From NCBI GenBank assembly GCA_028289645.1, contig JANQOK010000020.1:1-42561 (forward strand): a stretch of 42,561 nt of DNA. The letters are read 5' to 3'. The notes under the pieces were generated by a model that saw nothing but the letters and a program-made list of their open reading frames with translations, searched no databases and had not been told where the DNA came from. Position numbers and translations under genes: made by a program. This DNA comes from Anderseniella sp. Its GTDB lineage: Bacteria > Pseudomonadota > Alphaproteobacteria > Rhizobiales > Aestuariivirgaceae. This document shows positions 16,067 through 24,885 of the stretch, piece by piece; the first letter of the stretch is position 1, and every line of letters starts with the position of its first letter.

Positions 16067-18157
16067 ATGAACCTGCGCCCGAATATCAAGACCATGCACT
16101 CGGTGTGCCCGCATGACTGCCCGTCCACCTGCGCGCTCGAGGTCGAGGTGCTGGACGCCAACACCATTGGCCGGGTGCGCGGCGCCAGGGAAAATCCCTA
16201 CACCGCAGGGGTCATCTGCGAGAAGGTCGGGCGCTATGCTGAGCGAATCCATCATCCGGACCGGCTTTTGTATCCGCTCAAGCGAAAAGGGTCGCGCGGA
16301 TCCGGTGAGTGGCAGCAACTGTCTTGGGCCGACGCACTGGACGAAGTGGCGGCAGCCATGCTGGCGGCGGAGGAAAAACACGGTCCCGAAGCCGTGTGGC
16401 CGTACTATTTTGCCGGCACCATGGGGCTGATCATGCGCGACGGCATGCACCGGCTGCGCCATGTGAAGAAATACTCCGGCATGTATGACACCATCTGCAC
16501 GTCACTGCCCATAGCCGGCTATACTGCGGGTACCGGCAGTCTCAGCGGCACCAGTTCCGGCGAAATAGCCAAATCCGACCTGGTGGTGCTGTGGGGAACC
16601 AATCCGGTCAATACGCAGATCAATGTCATGACCCATGCTGCTGCGGCCAGAAAGTCCCGTGGCGCGAAGATTGCCGTGGTCGACGTTTACGAGACCGGCA
16701 CCCTCAAGCAGGCCGACATCGGTCTGGTGATCCGTCCCGGCACCGATGGTGCGCTGGCCTGTGCCGTCATGCATATCGCGTTTCGCGATGGTCACGCCGA
16801 TCGTGCCTACATGGAAAAGTACACCGATGATCCGGCAGGGTTTGAGGCCCACCTGAAACACAAGACGCCGCAATGGGCGGCATCGATCACCGGATTGAGC
16901 GTCGAGGAGATCGAGGAATTTGCCGCCGTTGTAGGCCGCACCAAAGCGACCTATTTCCGCCTCGGTTACGGTTTTGCCAGATCACGCAACGGATCGGCGA
17001 ACATGCACGCGGTGACCAGCATCTCTGCGGTGATGGGCCACTGGCAGTATGAAGGCGGCGGCGCGCTGCACTCCAATTCGGGCATCTACAAGTGGAACAA
17101 GATGATGATCGAGGGGCTTGACGCCTTCGATCCGTCGGTCCGCATGCTGGACCAGTGCCGCATTGGCGCGGTTCTCAACCACGACCCGGTTGACCTGCAG
17201 GGTGGGCCGCCGGTCACAGTGCTGTTCATTCAGAACACCAACCCGATTACCGTCACGCCGGACCAGAATGCAGTGAAACAGGGCTTTGCCCGTGAAGACC
17301 TTCATATCTGCGTGCACGAGCAGTTCATGACCGAAACGGCTGAACTGGCCGACATCGTGCTGCCCGCCACCATGTTCCTGGAGCATGACGATGTCTATCA
17401 GGGCAGCGGACATCAGTTCATCCAACTGGGGCCGAAACTGATCAATGCACCCGGCGAATGCCGCAGCAATCACCATGTCATCTGTGAACTGGCCGGCCGG
17501 GTGGGAGCTGAGCATCCTGGCTTCAGGATGAGCGAGCGTGAACTGATCGATTGGACACTTGAACATTCCGGCCGCCTGAGTGCGGATGATCTTGAAGCTG
17601 CCCGGTGGTGCGATGTGCAGCCCGACTTTGAAACCGCACACTTCCTGAACGGTTTCGGTCATCCCGACGGCAAGTTCCGGTTTAACCCCGACTGGCAGGC
17701 CCAGCGCCACAAGAGCCATGTCAGTCCGATGGGCCCGGTAGCCCGGATGCCCGGATTTCCGGACCATTGGGAGGTCATCAGGGCGGCCGATGAAGCGCAT
17801 CCGTTCCGTCTGGCCACCAGCCCTGCGCGAACATTCCTGAACACGACCTTCAACGAGACGCCCGGGTCTCTGAAACGCGAAGGCAGGCCGGAACTGCTCA
17901 TGCATCCGGAAGACCTGGAGGCCGACGGCCTGGCTGACGGACAAAAAGTCAAGATAGGGAATGAGCTGGGTGAGGTCATCCTGCACGTGCGCCAGAACGA
18001 CAAGGTGAGGCGTGGTGTCGTCGTGTCAGAGGGCATTTGGCCAAACCGCAGTTTTGAAGGCGGCTGTGGCATCAACACGCTGGTCGGCGCGGATCAGCCG
18101 GCACCGGTCGGCGGTGGCACATTTCACGACAATCATGTCTGGATCAGGCCAGCCTGA
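16067..18157 (+). CDS. Molybdopterin-dependent oxidoreductase, single-subunit type
   Basis: The protein has about 696 residues. The N-terminal CPHDCPSTC plus a later Cys in GVICEK form a [4Fe-4S] site. MYDTICTSLPIAGY holds the likely Mo-ligand cysteine, as in nitrate reductase/formate dehydrogenase-type members of the DMSO reductase superfamily. The MGD-binding segments WGTNPVNTQ, IQNTNPITV and a C-terminal dinucleotide-binding domain (HPEDLEADGLADGQKV) are present. There is no Tat signal, so it is cytoplasmic. No partner iron-sulfur or membrane subunit is adjacent. The electron acceptor and substrate are not readable from sequence. The start could also be GTG 16058; ATG 16067 has GGTGG 6 bases upstream. 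Confidence 0.88.
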   Translation: MNLRPNIKTMHSVCPHDCPSTCALEVEVLDANTIGRVRGARENPYTAGVICEKVGRYAERIHHPDRLLYPLKRKGSRGSGEWQQLSWADALDEVAAAMLAAEEKHGPEAVWPYYFAGTMGLIMRDGMHRLRHVKKYSGMYDTICTSLPIAGYTAGTGSLSGTSSGEIAKSDLVVLWGTNPVNTQINVMTHAAAARKSRGAKIAVVDVYETGTLKQADIGLVIRPGTDGALACAVMHIAFRDGHADRAYMEKYTDDPAGFEAHLKHKTPQWAASITGLSVEEIEEFAAVVGRTKATYFRLGYGFARSRNGSANMHAVTSISAVMGHWQYEGGGALHSNSGIYKWNKMMIEGLDAFDPSVRMLDQCRIGAVLNHDPVDLQGGPPVTVLFIQNTNPITVTPDQNAVKQGFAREDLHICVHEQFMTETAELADIVLPATMFLEHDDVYQGSGHQFIQLGPKLINAPGECRSNHHVICELAGRVGAEHPGFRMSERELIDWTLEHSGRLSADDLEAARWCDVQPDFETAHFLNGFGHPDGKFRFNPDWQAQRHKSHVSPMGPVARMPGFPDHWEVIRAADEAHPFRLATSPARTFLNTTFNETPGSLKREGRPELLMHPEDLEADGLADGQKVKIGNELGEVILHVRQNDKVRRGVVVSEGIWPNRSFEGGCGINTLVGADQPAPVGGGTFHDNHVWIRPA

Positions 18158-18449
18158 CAGTGCCATGTCAAAGGGACCGGCGAGAGTGCCGGCCGATGCA
18201 AGTTCAGACGTTGCGTCACCTGCTGCGGGCAAGTCATTGAAAAGAATCATTTCCTGAATTCAAGAATCACGGCATGCTTTTGCCATGATTGTTGTACGTA
18301 CACGTTCTCCCGTAATGGAATTAGTCTGCATAGCAGGCCTGATCGCAGTTGCAACGCTGGCGCCGTTGGCAATCCTGGCCTCAGCACTGACCTGACAGAT
18401 TCCGATCATTCCAGATATCCGAACAATTCTTGTCAGCGTTTGACCAGGT
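18158..18449. other. 292-base intergenic stretch
   Basis: This lies between the convergent molybdopterin oxidoreductase and GST genes. A small hairpin CCGGC (18178-18182)/GCCGG (18189-18193) without a T-run, and a possible 36-codon hydrophobic frame (18285-18395), are all I see. Confidence 0.5.
18285..18395 (+). CDS. Possible 36-residue hydrophobic peptide
   Basis: The frame begins MIVVRTRSPVMELV, then has a single hydrophobic run (AGLIAVATLAPLAILASALT) to TGA. The composition (basic N-terminus, one transmembrane-like helix) is suggestive, but there is no Shine-Dalgarno before ATG 18285 or the internal ATG 18315. It could be a chance frame. Confidence 0.25.
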   Translation: MIVVRTRSPVMELVCIAGLIAVATLAPLAILASALT

Positions 18450-19154
18450 TCAGGTCAATTCGGGATAGAACTCGGCCATCATGCGCTGGTTGTATTCCAC
18501 CAGGTTTTTGTGCGATCGCGCATGCGTGAGAACTTCGCTCTCGAACACCGGGCACAAACTGCCTGCCACGAACGGGAATACGGAAGCATCTGCACCGCAT
18601 ACACGCGAGCCCATGAGGTACTTGTTGTCGCCCATCACATCCGACAGTGACGTCAGCATCCTTTTGGCCAGCCGGCAGATTTCAGCGCGCGAGTGCCTGC
18701 CGGTGCCCTGACCCCACAGATTGCGCTTCACCTGTTTGCGGATCATCCGCACCAGCAAACCGCGCACCGGCGCCGGGATGGTGTCGAAGAACATGCGGGG
18801 ACCCCGGTCAAAATTCTCGTCTATTTCCCAGCGTTCATACATGACTGCGAAATACAGGCTTTCCTCCAGCATTTTTTCAACCGACCAGGCAATGCCGCGA
18901 TCACGTGCTGAAAGCCCCTGGTCAAAATCGATGTTGTGCTTGTCTTCCAGATGAAACCGGATGAACGTCGTGTCCGGGACAACCGTGTCTCCGTCGACCA
19001 GCACCGGCATCTTGCCTTTCGGCGCCTTGCGCACGTCACCGGTTTCGGTCGTGTATTCAAGTCCTGCCAGCTTGAGCAGCATTTCGCCCTTCATTGCGAA
19101 CGGGCTCGGGTCTGGCAATCCGAATGCCGCGCCAAACATCTGTAATTTAAGCAT
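18450..19154 (-). CDS. Glutathione S-transferase family protein (Fax/metaxin-like)
   Basis: The protein has 234 residues. An N-terminal thioredoxin-like GST domain (about 1-75; SPFAMKGEMLLKLAGLEYTT, then APKGKMPVLVDGDTVVPDT) is followed by an all-helical GST C-terminal domain (about 95-230; MGDNKYLMGSRVCGADASVF). The KGKMPVL cis-proline region and the overall layout resemble the Fax/metaxin-like GST subgroup rather than classical detoxifying GSTs. The substrate is unknown. It stands alone on the minus strand, 139 bases downstream of purN's end. Confidence 0.82.
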   Translation of the reverse strand: MLKLQMFGAAFGLPDPSPFAMKGEMLLKLAGLEYTTETGDVRKAPKGKMPVLVDGDTVVPDTTFIRFHLEDKHNIDFDQGLSARDRGIAWSVEKMLEESLYFAVMYERWEIDENFDRGPRMFFDTIPAPVRGLLVRMIRKQVKRNLWGQGTGRHSRAEICRLAKRMLTSLSDVMGDNKYLMGSRVCGADASVFPFVAGSLCPVFESEVLTHARSHKNLVEYNQRMMAEFYPELT

Positions 19155-19293
19155 AATACATCCCTGGCTGGTATAGTTTAGATTTTGATGTTCTTTGAAT
19201 GTTCCAGTTTTTCACGACCAGTTCAAGACAAAACTCTGCCGACCGGTGTCAGGATGCGGAATGCGATCCCACCACCAGACTGCGGCGTCTGCA

Positions 19294-19941
19294 TTAATTG
19301 TCGGCAATCACGGACAGGGTGGCCGCATCAGCGTCCGAAAACACCGTACGCCCGTCTTCCAGGCGAATGCGGTCCCCAGCCAGCGCATTGAGCACGGCCG
19401 GGTAGATCCGGTGCTCAACCGCCAGCACCCGGGCGGCCAGCGTGTCGGCGTCATCGCCGGGCATGACCTTGACCACGCCCTGCGCAATAATCGCGCCGGC
19501 ATCGAGCTCGGCAGATACGAAATGCACCGAACAACCGTGCACCCGCACGCCGGCCTGCAGGGCGCGCTCATGGGTGTTCACGCCCTTGAACAGCGGCAGC
19601 AGCGACGGATGAATGTTGATCATGCGACCGTCCCACTTGGCAATGAAATCGCCGGTCATGATCCGCATGAAGCCCGCGCACGCCACCAGTTCGGCCTGGC
19701 TGGCAATGAGGGCTTCATGCATGGCTGACTCGAGCGCTTCGCGGCTGCCCAATGTCTTGTGATCGAGCGCAACGGCGGTAATGCCGGACTTTCGGGCGGT
19801 CTCCAGACCCGCCGCATCAGGCCGGTTCGAGATCACACAGGCAATCTCGTAGGCGCAATTGTCAGCCCTGGCGGCATCCATAAGCGAGGCCATGTTGGAA
19901 CCGCGGCCCGAAATCAGTATGCCGACGCGTTTACGGACCAT
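19294..19941 (-). CDS. purN: Phosphoribosylglycinamide formyltransferase (GART)
   Basis: The protein has 215 residues. It transfers a formyl group from 10-formyltetrahydrofolate to GAR in step three of purine synthesis. The N-terminal VGILISGRGSNMASL binds the phosphoribosyl group. The catalytic Asn/His lie in MINIHPSLLPLFKG, and the conserved Asp in AELDAGAIIAQ. ATG 19941 lies one base after the purM stop, so translation is coupled. The frame is open 26 codons further upstream inside purM, but homologs begin at MVRKRVGILISG. Confidence 0.95.
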   Translation of the reverse strand: MVRKRVGILISGRGSNMASLMDAARADNCAYEIACVISNRPDAAGLETARKSGITAVALDHKTLGSREALESAMHEALIASQAELVACAGFMRIMTGDFIAKWDGRMINIHPSLLPLFKGVNTHERALQAGVRVHGCSVHFVSAELDAGAIIAQGVVKVMPGDDADTLAARVLAVEHRIYPAVLNALAGDRIRLEDGRTVFSDADAATLSVIADN

Positions 19942-19942
19942 G

Positions 19943-21025
<1,083 letters not shown>

Positions 21026-21087
21026 GTTTGTGCCTGCACACTACGCTTGAATTTTCGGCCCGCCGCTGCCATTGACTGTCGTGTCGG

Positions 21088-21116
21088 TTGACACTGGCAC
21101 GAAGGCCACCCTTATT
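21088..21116 (+). promoter_or_regulatory. Possible sigma-70 promoter for the DUF2066-led run
   Basis: TTGACA (21088-21093) is followed 17 bases later by CTTATT (21111-21116). This is a good -35 with a poor -10, in the gap between divergent purM and the DUF2066 gene. Confidence 0.35.
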
Positions 21117-21157
21117 GGGTGATTGAGTGGGATGGTTGCAAGGAAAATCGCCGGGTA

Positions 21158-22339
21158 ATGAAATCATTTATCCACGACGCTCTGGACGTTTGCGCAAGGT
21201 CTGCAGCCGGTTTGGTTCACCGCCTTGAACGGGTTTGCGGACCAATGGTTACGGTCGTGCGGCAGGCGGTCGCCGGAACGTTGCTCATTGGACTTGCCTG
21301 CTGCGCGACGGCAGCTATCGCAATGGCTGCCGAGAACCCGTTGTACACGGTCACCGGCGTCGAAGTGGATGTGCGCGCCAAAACAGCGGCCGAAGCCAAG
21401 AAACAGGCCATCACCGAAGCGAATGTCAAGGCATTCGCCATTTTTGCCCAGCGGGTCGGTGGCGGCGCACTGGCTGACCGGTTGGCCGACATCCCCACGA
21501 AACGGATCGATGCGATGCTCGACAGTCTGTCGATCGAAGAAGAGCGGACCGGACCGCAACGCTATATCGGCAAACTGACGGTTCGCTTCCTGCCGGGGAA
21601 AATGCGCAAGATAATGGCCGACCTGGGGGTCAGCTACAGCGAGAAATTGGCGCCGAGGACGGTTATAGTCCCTGTATGGCGCACACCTGAAGGCGTGGTC
21701 GTCTGGGAGGACAATCCCTGGCGGACAGCATGGTTGTCGCTTCGCGCCGAGAACTCCCCGGTTCCTTTGATTGTCCCGCTTGGTGACCTGGCCGACACAG
21801 ACACACTGACGCCGGAACTTGCCGCAGGCCGGGACGAGGCGTCGCTGGAGGCAATCAGGCTGCGTTACGAGGCAGATGCGATACTGGTGGCAGAAGCCGC
21901 CGCCGTCGGCGAAGATACGGTTCAGGCGACCATGGTCGGTAACAGTGCTGTGGGAACGCTCGAATTCGACAAATCCTACGCCGCGGAAAACGGCGGTGGT
22001 GTAGCCGAGGCCGCCAGTATTGCGGCGTTGCGCTTCCATCAGGTCATGCTGTTGCGGTGGAAGAAGAAAAACGAGACCGCGCCGGTCACCCAAAGTCTTC
22101 CGGTGGCGACGCTGCCGATTGCGGTTGCGTTCTACTCCACAGAAGAGTGGACGGCCCTGCGGGCTCGGATATTGTCCACGCCCGGCGTGTCCGGGGTCGA
22201 TATCTCGACAATTTCGCAGGGCGGTGCCATCGTGCAATTGTCCTATGTGACGGGATTTGAACAATTGCGGCAGTCGCTGTGGTCGGCTGGCCTGGCGTTG
22301 CAGAATGTAGGTGGGACATGGGTGTTGCAGGCAAGTTGA
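21158..22339 (+). CDS. DUF2066 exported protein
   Basis: The protein has about 393 residues. A hydrophobic export segment (VAGTLLIGLACCATAAIAMA) ends near AMAAENPL, followed by the DUF2066 body, including YTVTGVEVDVRAKTAAEAKK and RVGGGALADRLAD. The function is unknown. In alphaproteobacteria the gene is often beside the phosphatidyltransferase and PerM genes, as here. Possible starts are GTG 21119, ATG 21158 and ATG 21245; the last would put the signal peptide at the very N-terminus. I chose 21158, which has AAGGA some distance upstream. It leads a same-strand run through ppx. Confidence 0.8.
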   Translation: MKSFIHDALDVCARSAAGLVHRLERVCGPMVTVVRQAVAGTLLIGLACCATAAIAMAAENPLYTVTGVEVDVRAKTAAEAKKQAITEANVKAFAIFAQRVGGGALADRLADIPTKRIDAMLDSLSIEEERTGPQRYIGKLTVRFLPGKMRKIMADLGVSYSEKLAPRTVIVPVWRTPEGVVVWEDNPWRTAWLSLRAENSPVPLIVPLGDLADTDTLTPELAAGRDEASLEAIRLRYEADAILVAEAAAVGEDTVQATMVGNSAVGTLEFDKSYAAENGGGVAEAASIAALRFHQVMLLRWKKKNETAPVTQSLPVATLPIAVAFYSTEEWTALRARILSTPGVSGVDISTISQGGAIVQLSYVTGFEQLRQSLWSAGLALQNVGGTWVLQAS

Positions 22340-22370
22340 TGCGCTGGAACGGCTTGCCGGTGCGCAGGCA

Positions 22371-22943
22371 ATGACACTGCCCAATTTCATCACCATCGGG
22401 CGGTTGTTCCTGGTGCCGGTCATCGTGTGGCTGCTGTATCAATCGCTCTACCCGGCGGCGTTCTTTGTGTTTGTCCTGGCCGGCATTTCGGACGCCGTGG
22501 ACGGTTTCCTGGCCAAGCAGTTCGACTTGTCTTCCGAACTGGGCGCCTATCTGGACCCGATAGCCGACAAGGCACTGCTGGTGACCATTTACGTGGTGCT
22601 CGGCATATTTGAGCACCTTCCAAGCTGGATTGTGATCATCGTCGTCAGCCGGGATGTTGCCATTGTTGGTGCTGTCATTCTGTCCTGGCTGATGGACCGG
22701 CCGGTGAAGATGGAACCCAACATGGTGTCGAAGGCCAACACTGTGATGCAGATTTTGCTGGTGATTGCGTTACTTGCAGCGTTGGCATTTTCTTCAGTAA
22801 ACCCGGCTATGGTCATTGTCGGTGCGTCCATTACAGCGGCGCTTACGCTGGCATCGCTGGCGGTTTATCTGCGCGATTGGTTGCACCATATGGCAAACGG
22901 CGGTTCCATCGACCGCGCCGCCGGTTCCGCTGATGAGGGGTAA
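22371..22943 (+). CDS. CDP-alcohol phosphatidyltransferase family protein (PgsA-like)
   Basis: The protein has 190 residues with about five transmembrane helices. The active-site motif is SDAVDGFLAKQFDLSSELGA followed by YLDPIADK. This fits the family pattern DxxDGxxAR...GxxxDxxxD except that Lys replaces the usual Arg. Family enzymes swap CMP of a CDP-alcohol for another alcohol, for example glycerol-3-phosphate in phosphatidylglycerol phosphate synthesis. Length and neighbours suggest a PgsA-like paralog; which phospholipid it makes is not certain. ATG 22371 lies 32 bases after the DUF2066 stop. Confidence 0.85.
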   Translation: MTLPNFITIGRLFLVPVIVWLLYQSLYPAAFFVFVLAGISDAVDGFLAKQFDLSSELGAYLDPIADKALLVTIYVVLGIFEHLPSWIVIIVVSRDVAIVGAVILSWLMDRPVKMEPNMVSKANTVMQILLVIALLAALAFSSVNPAMVIVGASITAALTLASLAVYLRDWLHHMANGGSIDRAAGSADEG

Positions 22944-22948
22944 AAGCG

Positions 22949-24043
22949 ATGACAGTCCAGCGTCAGGTGTCCATTTGGCTGGTTGTGCTCGGCACGATCA
23001 TAGCCTTCATGTGGCTGTTTGCCGACATCATGCTGCCGTTCATTGCCGGTATCGTGCTGGCTTACTTCCTGGACCCCGTCGCGGACGCACTTGAACGTCT
23101 CAAGCTGCCGCGTCTGGCGGCAACCCTGGTGATCGTGCTGACCAGCGTATTTCTGCTTGTGCTGGTATTGCTTCTGGTGGTGCCGCTTATCGGCGACCAG
23201 ATTGGCAAGTTCGCAGAGCGCCTGCCGTCCAACGTGTCGACGCTTGTCACGCTGTTCAACGATCTGGCGCCGGCATGGGTGAAGGATGCGCTCGCCAACA
23301 CCAGTGCGACGCTGCCTGCCTCGGGGTCGGAAATCGCGGCCAAGGCCGCAGGCTGGGTGGCAAGTCTGCTGCAGTCGATTCTGACAGGCGGTCTGGCGCT
23401 GTTCAATCTCATGTCGCTACTGATCATCACCCCGCTGGTCACGTTCTACATGCTCAATGACTGGGACCGGATGGTCGAGCGTATTGACGGCTGGGTGCCG
23501 CGTGACCATGTCGAGACCGTGCGCGCAGTGGCGCGTGACATCAATTCAGCCATGGCCGGGTTCATCCGCGGGCAGGGCACCGTATGCATGCTGCTCGGCA
23601 TATTCTATGCTGTGGCGCTGATTGCCGCCGGTTTGAATTTCGGCTTGCTGATCGGCCTCACTGCCGGTCTGCTGTCGTTCATTCCGTTCGTTGGGGCCGC
23701 CATTGGCGGTATTCTTGCCATCGCCACGGCATTGGTGCAGTTCTGGCCCGACTGGGTGCAGATTCTGATCATTGCCGGCATCTTCGGTCTGGGGCAGTTT
23801 ATCGAGGGTAATTTCCTGTCGCCAAAACTGGTTGGCCAGTCCATTGGCGTACATCCGGTCTGGCTGATGTTCGCGCTGCTGGCCTTTGGCTACCTGTTTG
23901 GCTTTGCCGGCATCCTGCTGGCCGTGCCGCTGGCTGCTGCAATCGGCGTGTTGTCCAAATTTTTCCTGAACCAGTATCTGGCATCGAAGCTTTATCTCGG
24001 GGTCAAGAAACCACGCCGGTCCGCCCCGACCAAAGGCGGTTGA
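22949..24043 (+). CDS. AI-2E / PerM-family permease
   Basis: The protein has 364 residues and about eight transmembrane helices, with the family layout. There is an N-terminal pair of helices (VLGTIIAFMWLFADIMLPFI), a long central soluble loop (~80-160), and a C-terminal block with FIPFVGAAIGG, QFIEGNFLSPKLVG and FGYLFGFAGILLAVPLAAAIG. Members are variously annotated as autoinducer-2 exporters or sodium/proton antiporters; the substrate is unproven. GAGGGG precedes the ATG by 8 bases. The stop overlaps or abuts the start of hdaA. Confidence 0.9.
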   Translation: MTVQRQVSIWLVVLGTIIAFMWLFADIMLPFIAGIVLAYFLDPVADALERLKLPRLAATLVIVLTSVFLLVLVLLLVVPLIGDQIGKFAERLPSNVSTLVTLFNDLAPAWVKDALANTSATLPASGSEIAAKAAGWVASLLQSILTGGLALFNLMSLLIITPLVTFYMLNDWDRMVERIDGWVPRDHVETVRAVARDINSAMAGFIRGQGTVCMLLGIFYAVALIAAGLNFGLLIGLTAGLLSFIPFVGAAIGGILAIATALVQFWPDWVQILIIAGIFGLGQFIEGNFLSPKLVGQSIGVHPVWLMFALLAFGYLFGFAGILLAVPLAAAIGVLSKFFLNQYLASKLYLGVKKPRRSAPTKGG

Positions 24044-24048
24044 GCAAC

Positions 24049-24750
24049 GTGGCTGCCGGATCCGCACATCAACTGACGCTCAATCTGCCGCACCGGGTGG
24101 CGACAGGGCGCGATGATTTTTTGGTTTCAGCTGCCAACGAAGCAGCCGTAGCTGCCGTAGATGCGTGGCCGGACTGGCCGTCGCCGGTCCTCATACTTGT
24201 GGGTGCTGCCGGATCCGGGAAGAGTCACCTGTGCGATGTCTGGGGCACCCGCGCCAATGCCCCGACAGTGGCGGCAGGCGCCCTGGAAACTGCCGGCGTT
24301 GCAGATCTGATGAGCACCGGTGCTGTAGCGGTGGAGGATGCACCCGGAGATGAAATCGATGAAGTGGCCCTGTTTCATCTGATCAATCTTGCGCGGGAGA
24401 ACGCGGGCAGCATCCTGATCACCTCTCGCGGCTATCCGTCGCGCTGGAAAATTGCATTGCCTGATCTGGTCTCCCGTCTCAAGGCGGCACAGGTTGCCAG
24501 CCTTGGTGAACCCGATGATGAGCTGTTGCGCGGACTGCTGGTCAAACAGTTTGCAGACCGGCAGTTGCATGTAGACGAGGCAGCCATCAGTTATATGGTA
24601 TTGCGCATGGAACGGTCGTTTGCGGCAGCGCGGTCGCTTGTTGCCAGAATTGATGCTCGTGCGCTGACCGAGCGCGCTGAAATCACCCGCAACCTGGTCG
24701 CGCGGGTGATGCAGGACACAGTCGGCTCGGACGCCGTCGAGGACGAATAG
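24049..24750 (+). CDS. hdaA: DnaA-related protein HdaA (regulatory inactivation of DnaA)
   Basis: The protein has about 233 residues. The N-terminal QLTLNLP is a sliding-clamp-binding motif. An AAA+ fold follows, with Walker A GAAGSGKS at about residues 52-59, a degenerate Walker B (AVAVEDAPG) and sensor segments (SILITSRGYPSRW, LVSRLKAAQ). There is no DnaA domain IV, so it does not bind DNA boxes. HdaA with DNA polymerase's clamp stimulates ATP hydrolysis by DnaA to prevent re-initiation. The start may be GTG 24049 (AGGCGG 9 bases upstream) or TTG 24040, which overlaps the PerM stop. The neighbours PerM and Ppk1 are the usual context in Rhizobiales. Confidence 0.9.
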   Translation: MAAGSAHQLTLNLPHRVATGRDDFLVSAANEAAVAAVDAWPDWPSPVLILVGAAGSGKSHLCDVWGTRANAPTVAAGALETAGVADLMSTGAVAVEDAPGDEIDEVALFHLINLARENAGSILITSRGYPSRWKIALPDLVSRLKAAQVASLGEPDDELLRGLLVKQFADRQLHVDEAAISYMVLRMERSFAAARSLVARIDARALTERAEITRNLVARVMQDTVGSDAVEDE

Positions 24751-24885
24751 ACCGGATTAACACTCTTTGCGCTGCATCATTGGGATCGCTGTCATCGATA
24801 TGTTACAGTTTTGTATCAGTTCCATCGGTATGAGCTGTCCAACAGCAGTAAGTGCGGTGCTGATCAGGCCGCGGACCCAGGAAAC

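Noticed and set aside
21164-22423. Long open frame (419 codons) on the minus strand opposite DUF2066
   Set aside because: High GC third positions keep the opposite strand open; the translation has no recognisable domain, and the plus strand has an export signal and the DUF2066 pattern.
24811-24885. N-terminal extension of PPK1 by 25 residues
   Set aside because: The start at 24886 has a Shine-Dalgarno and gives a family-like length; the extension looks non-coding.
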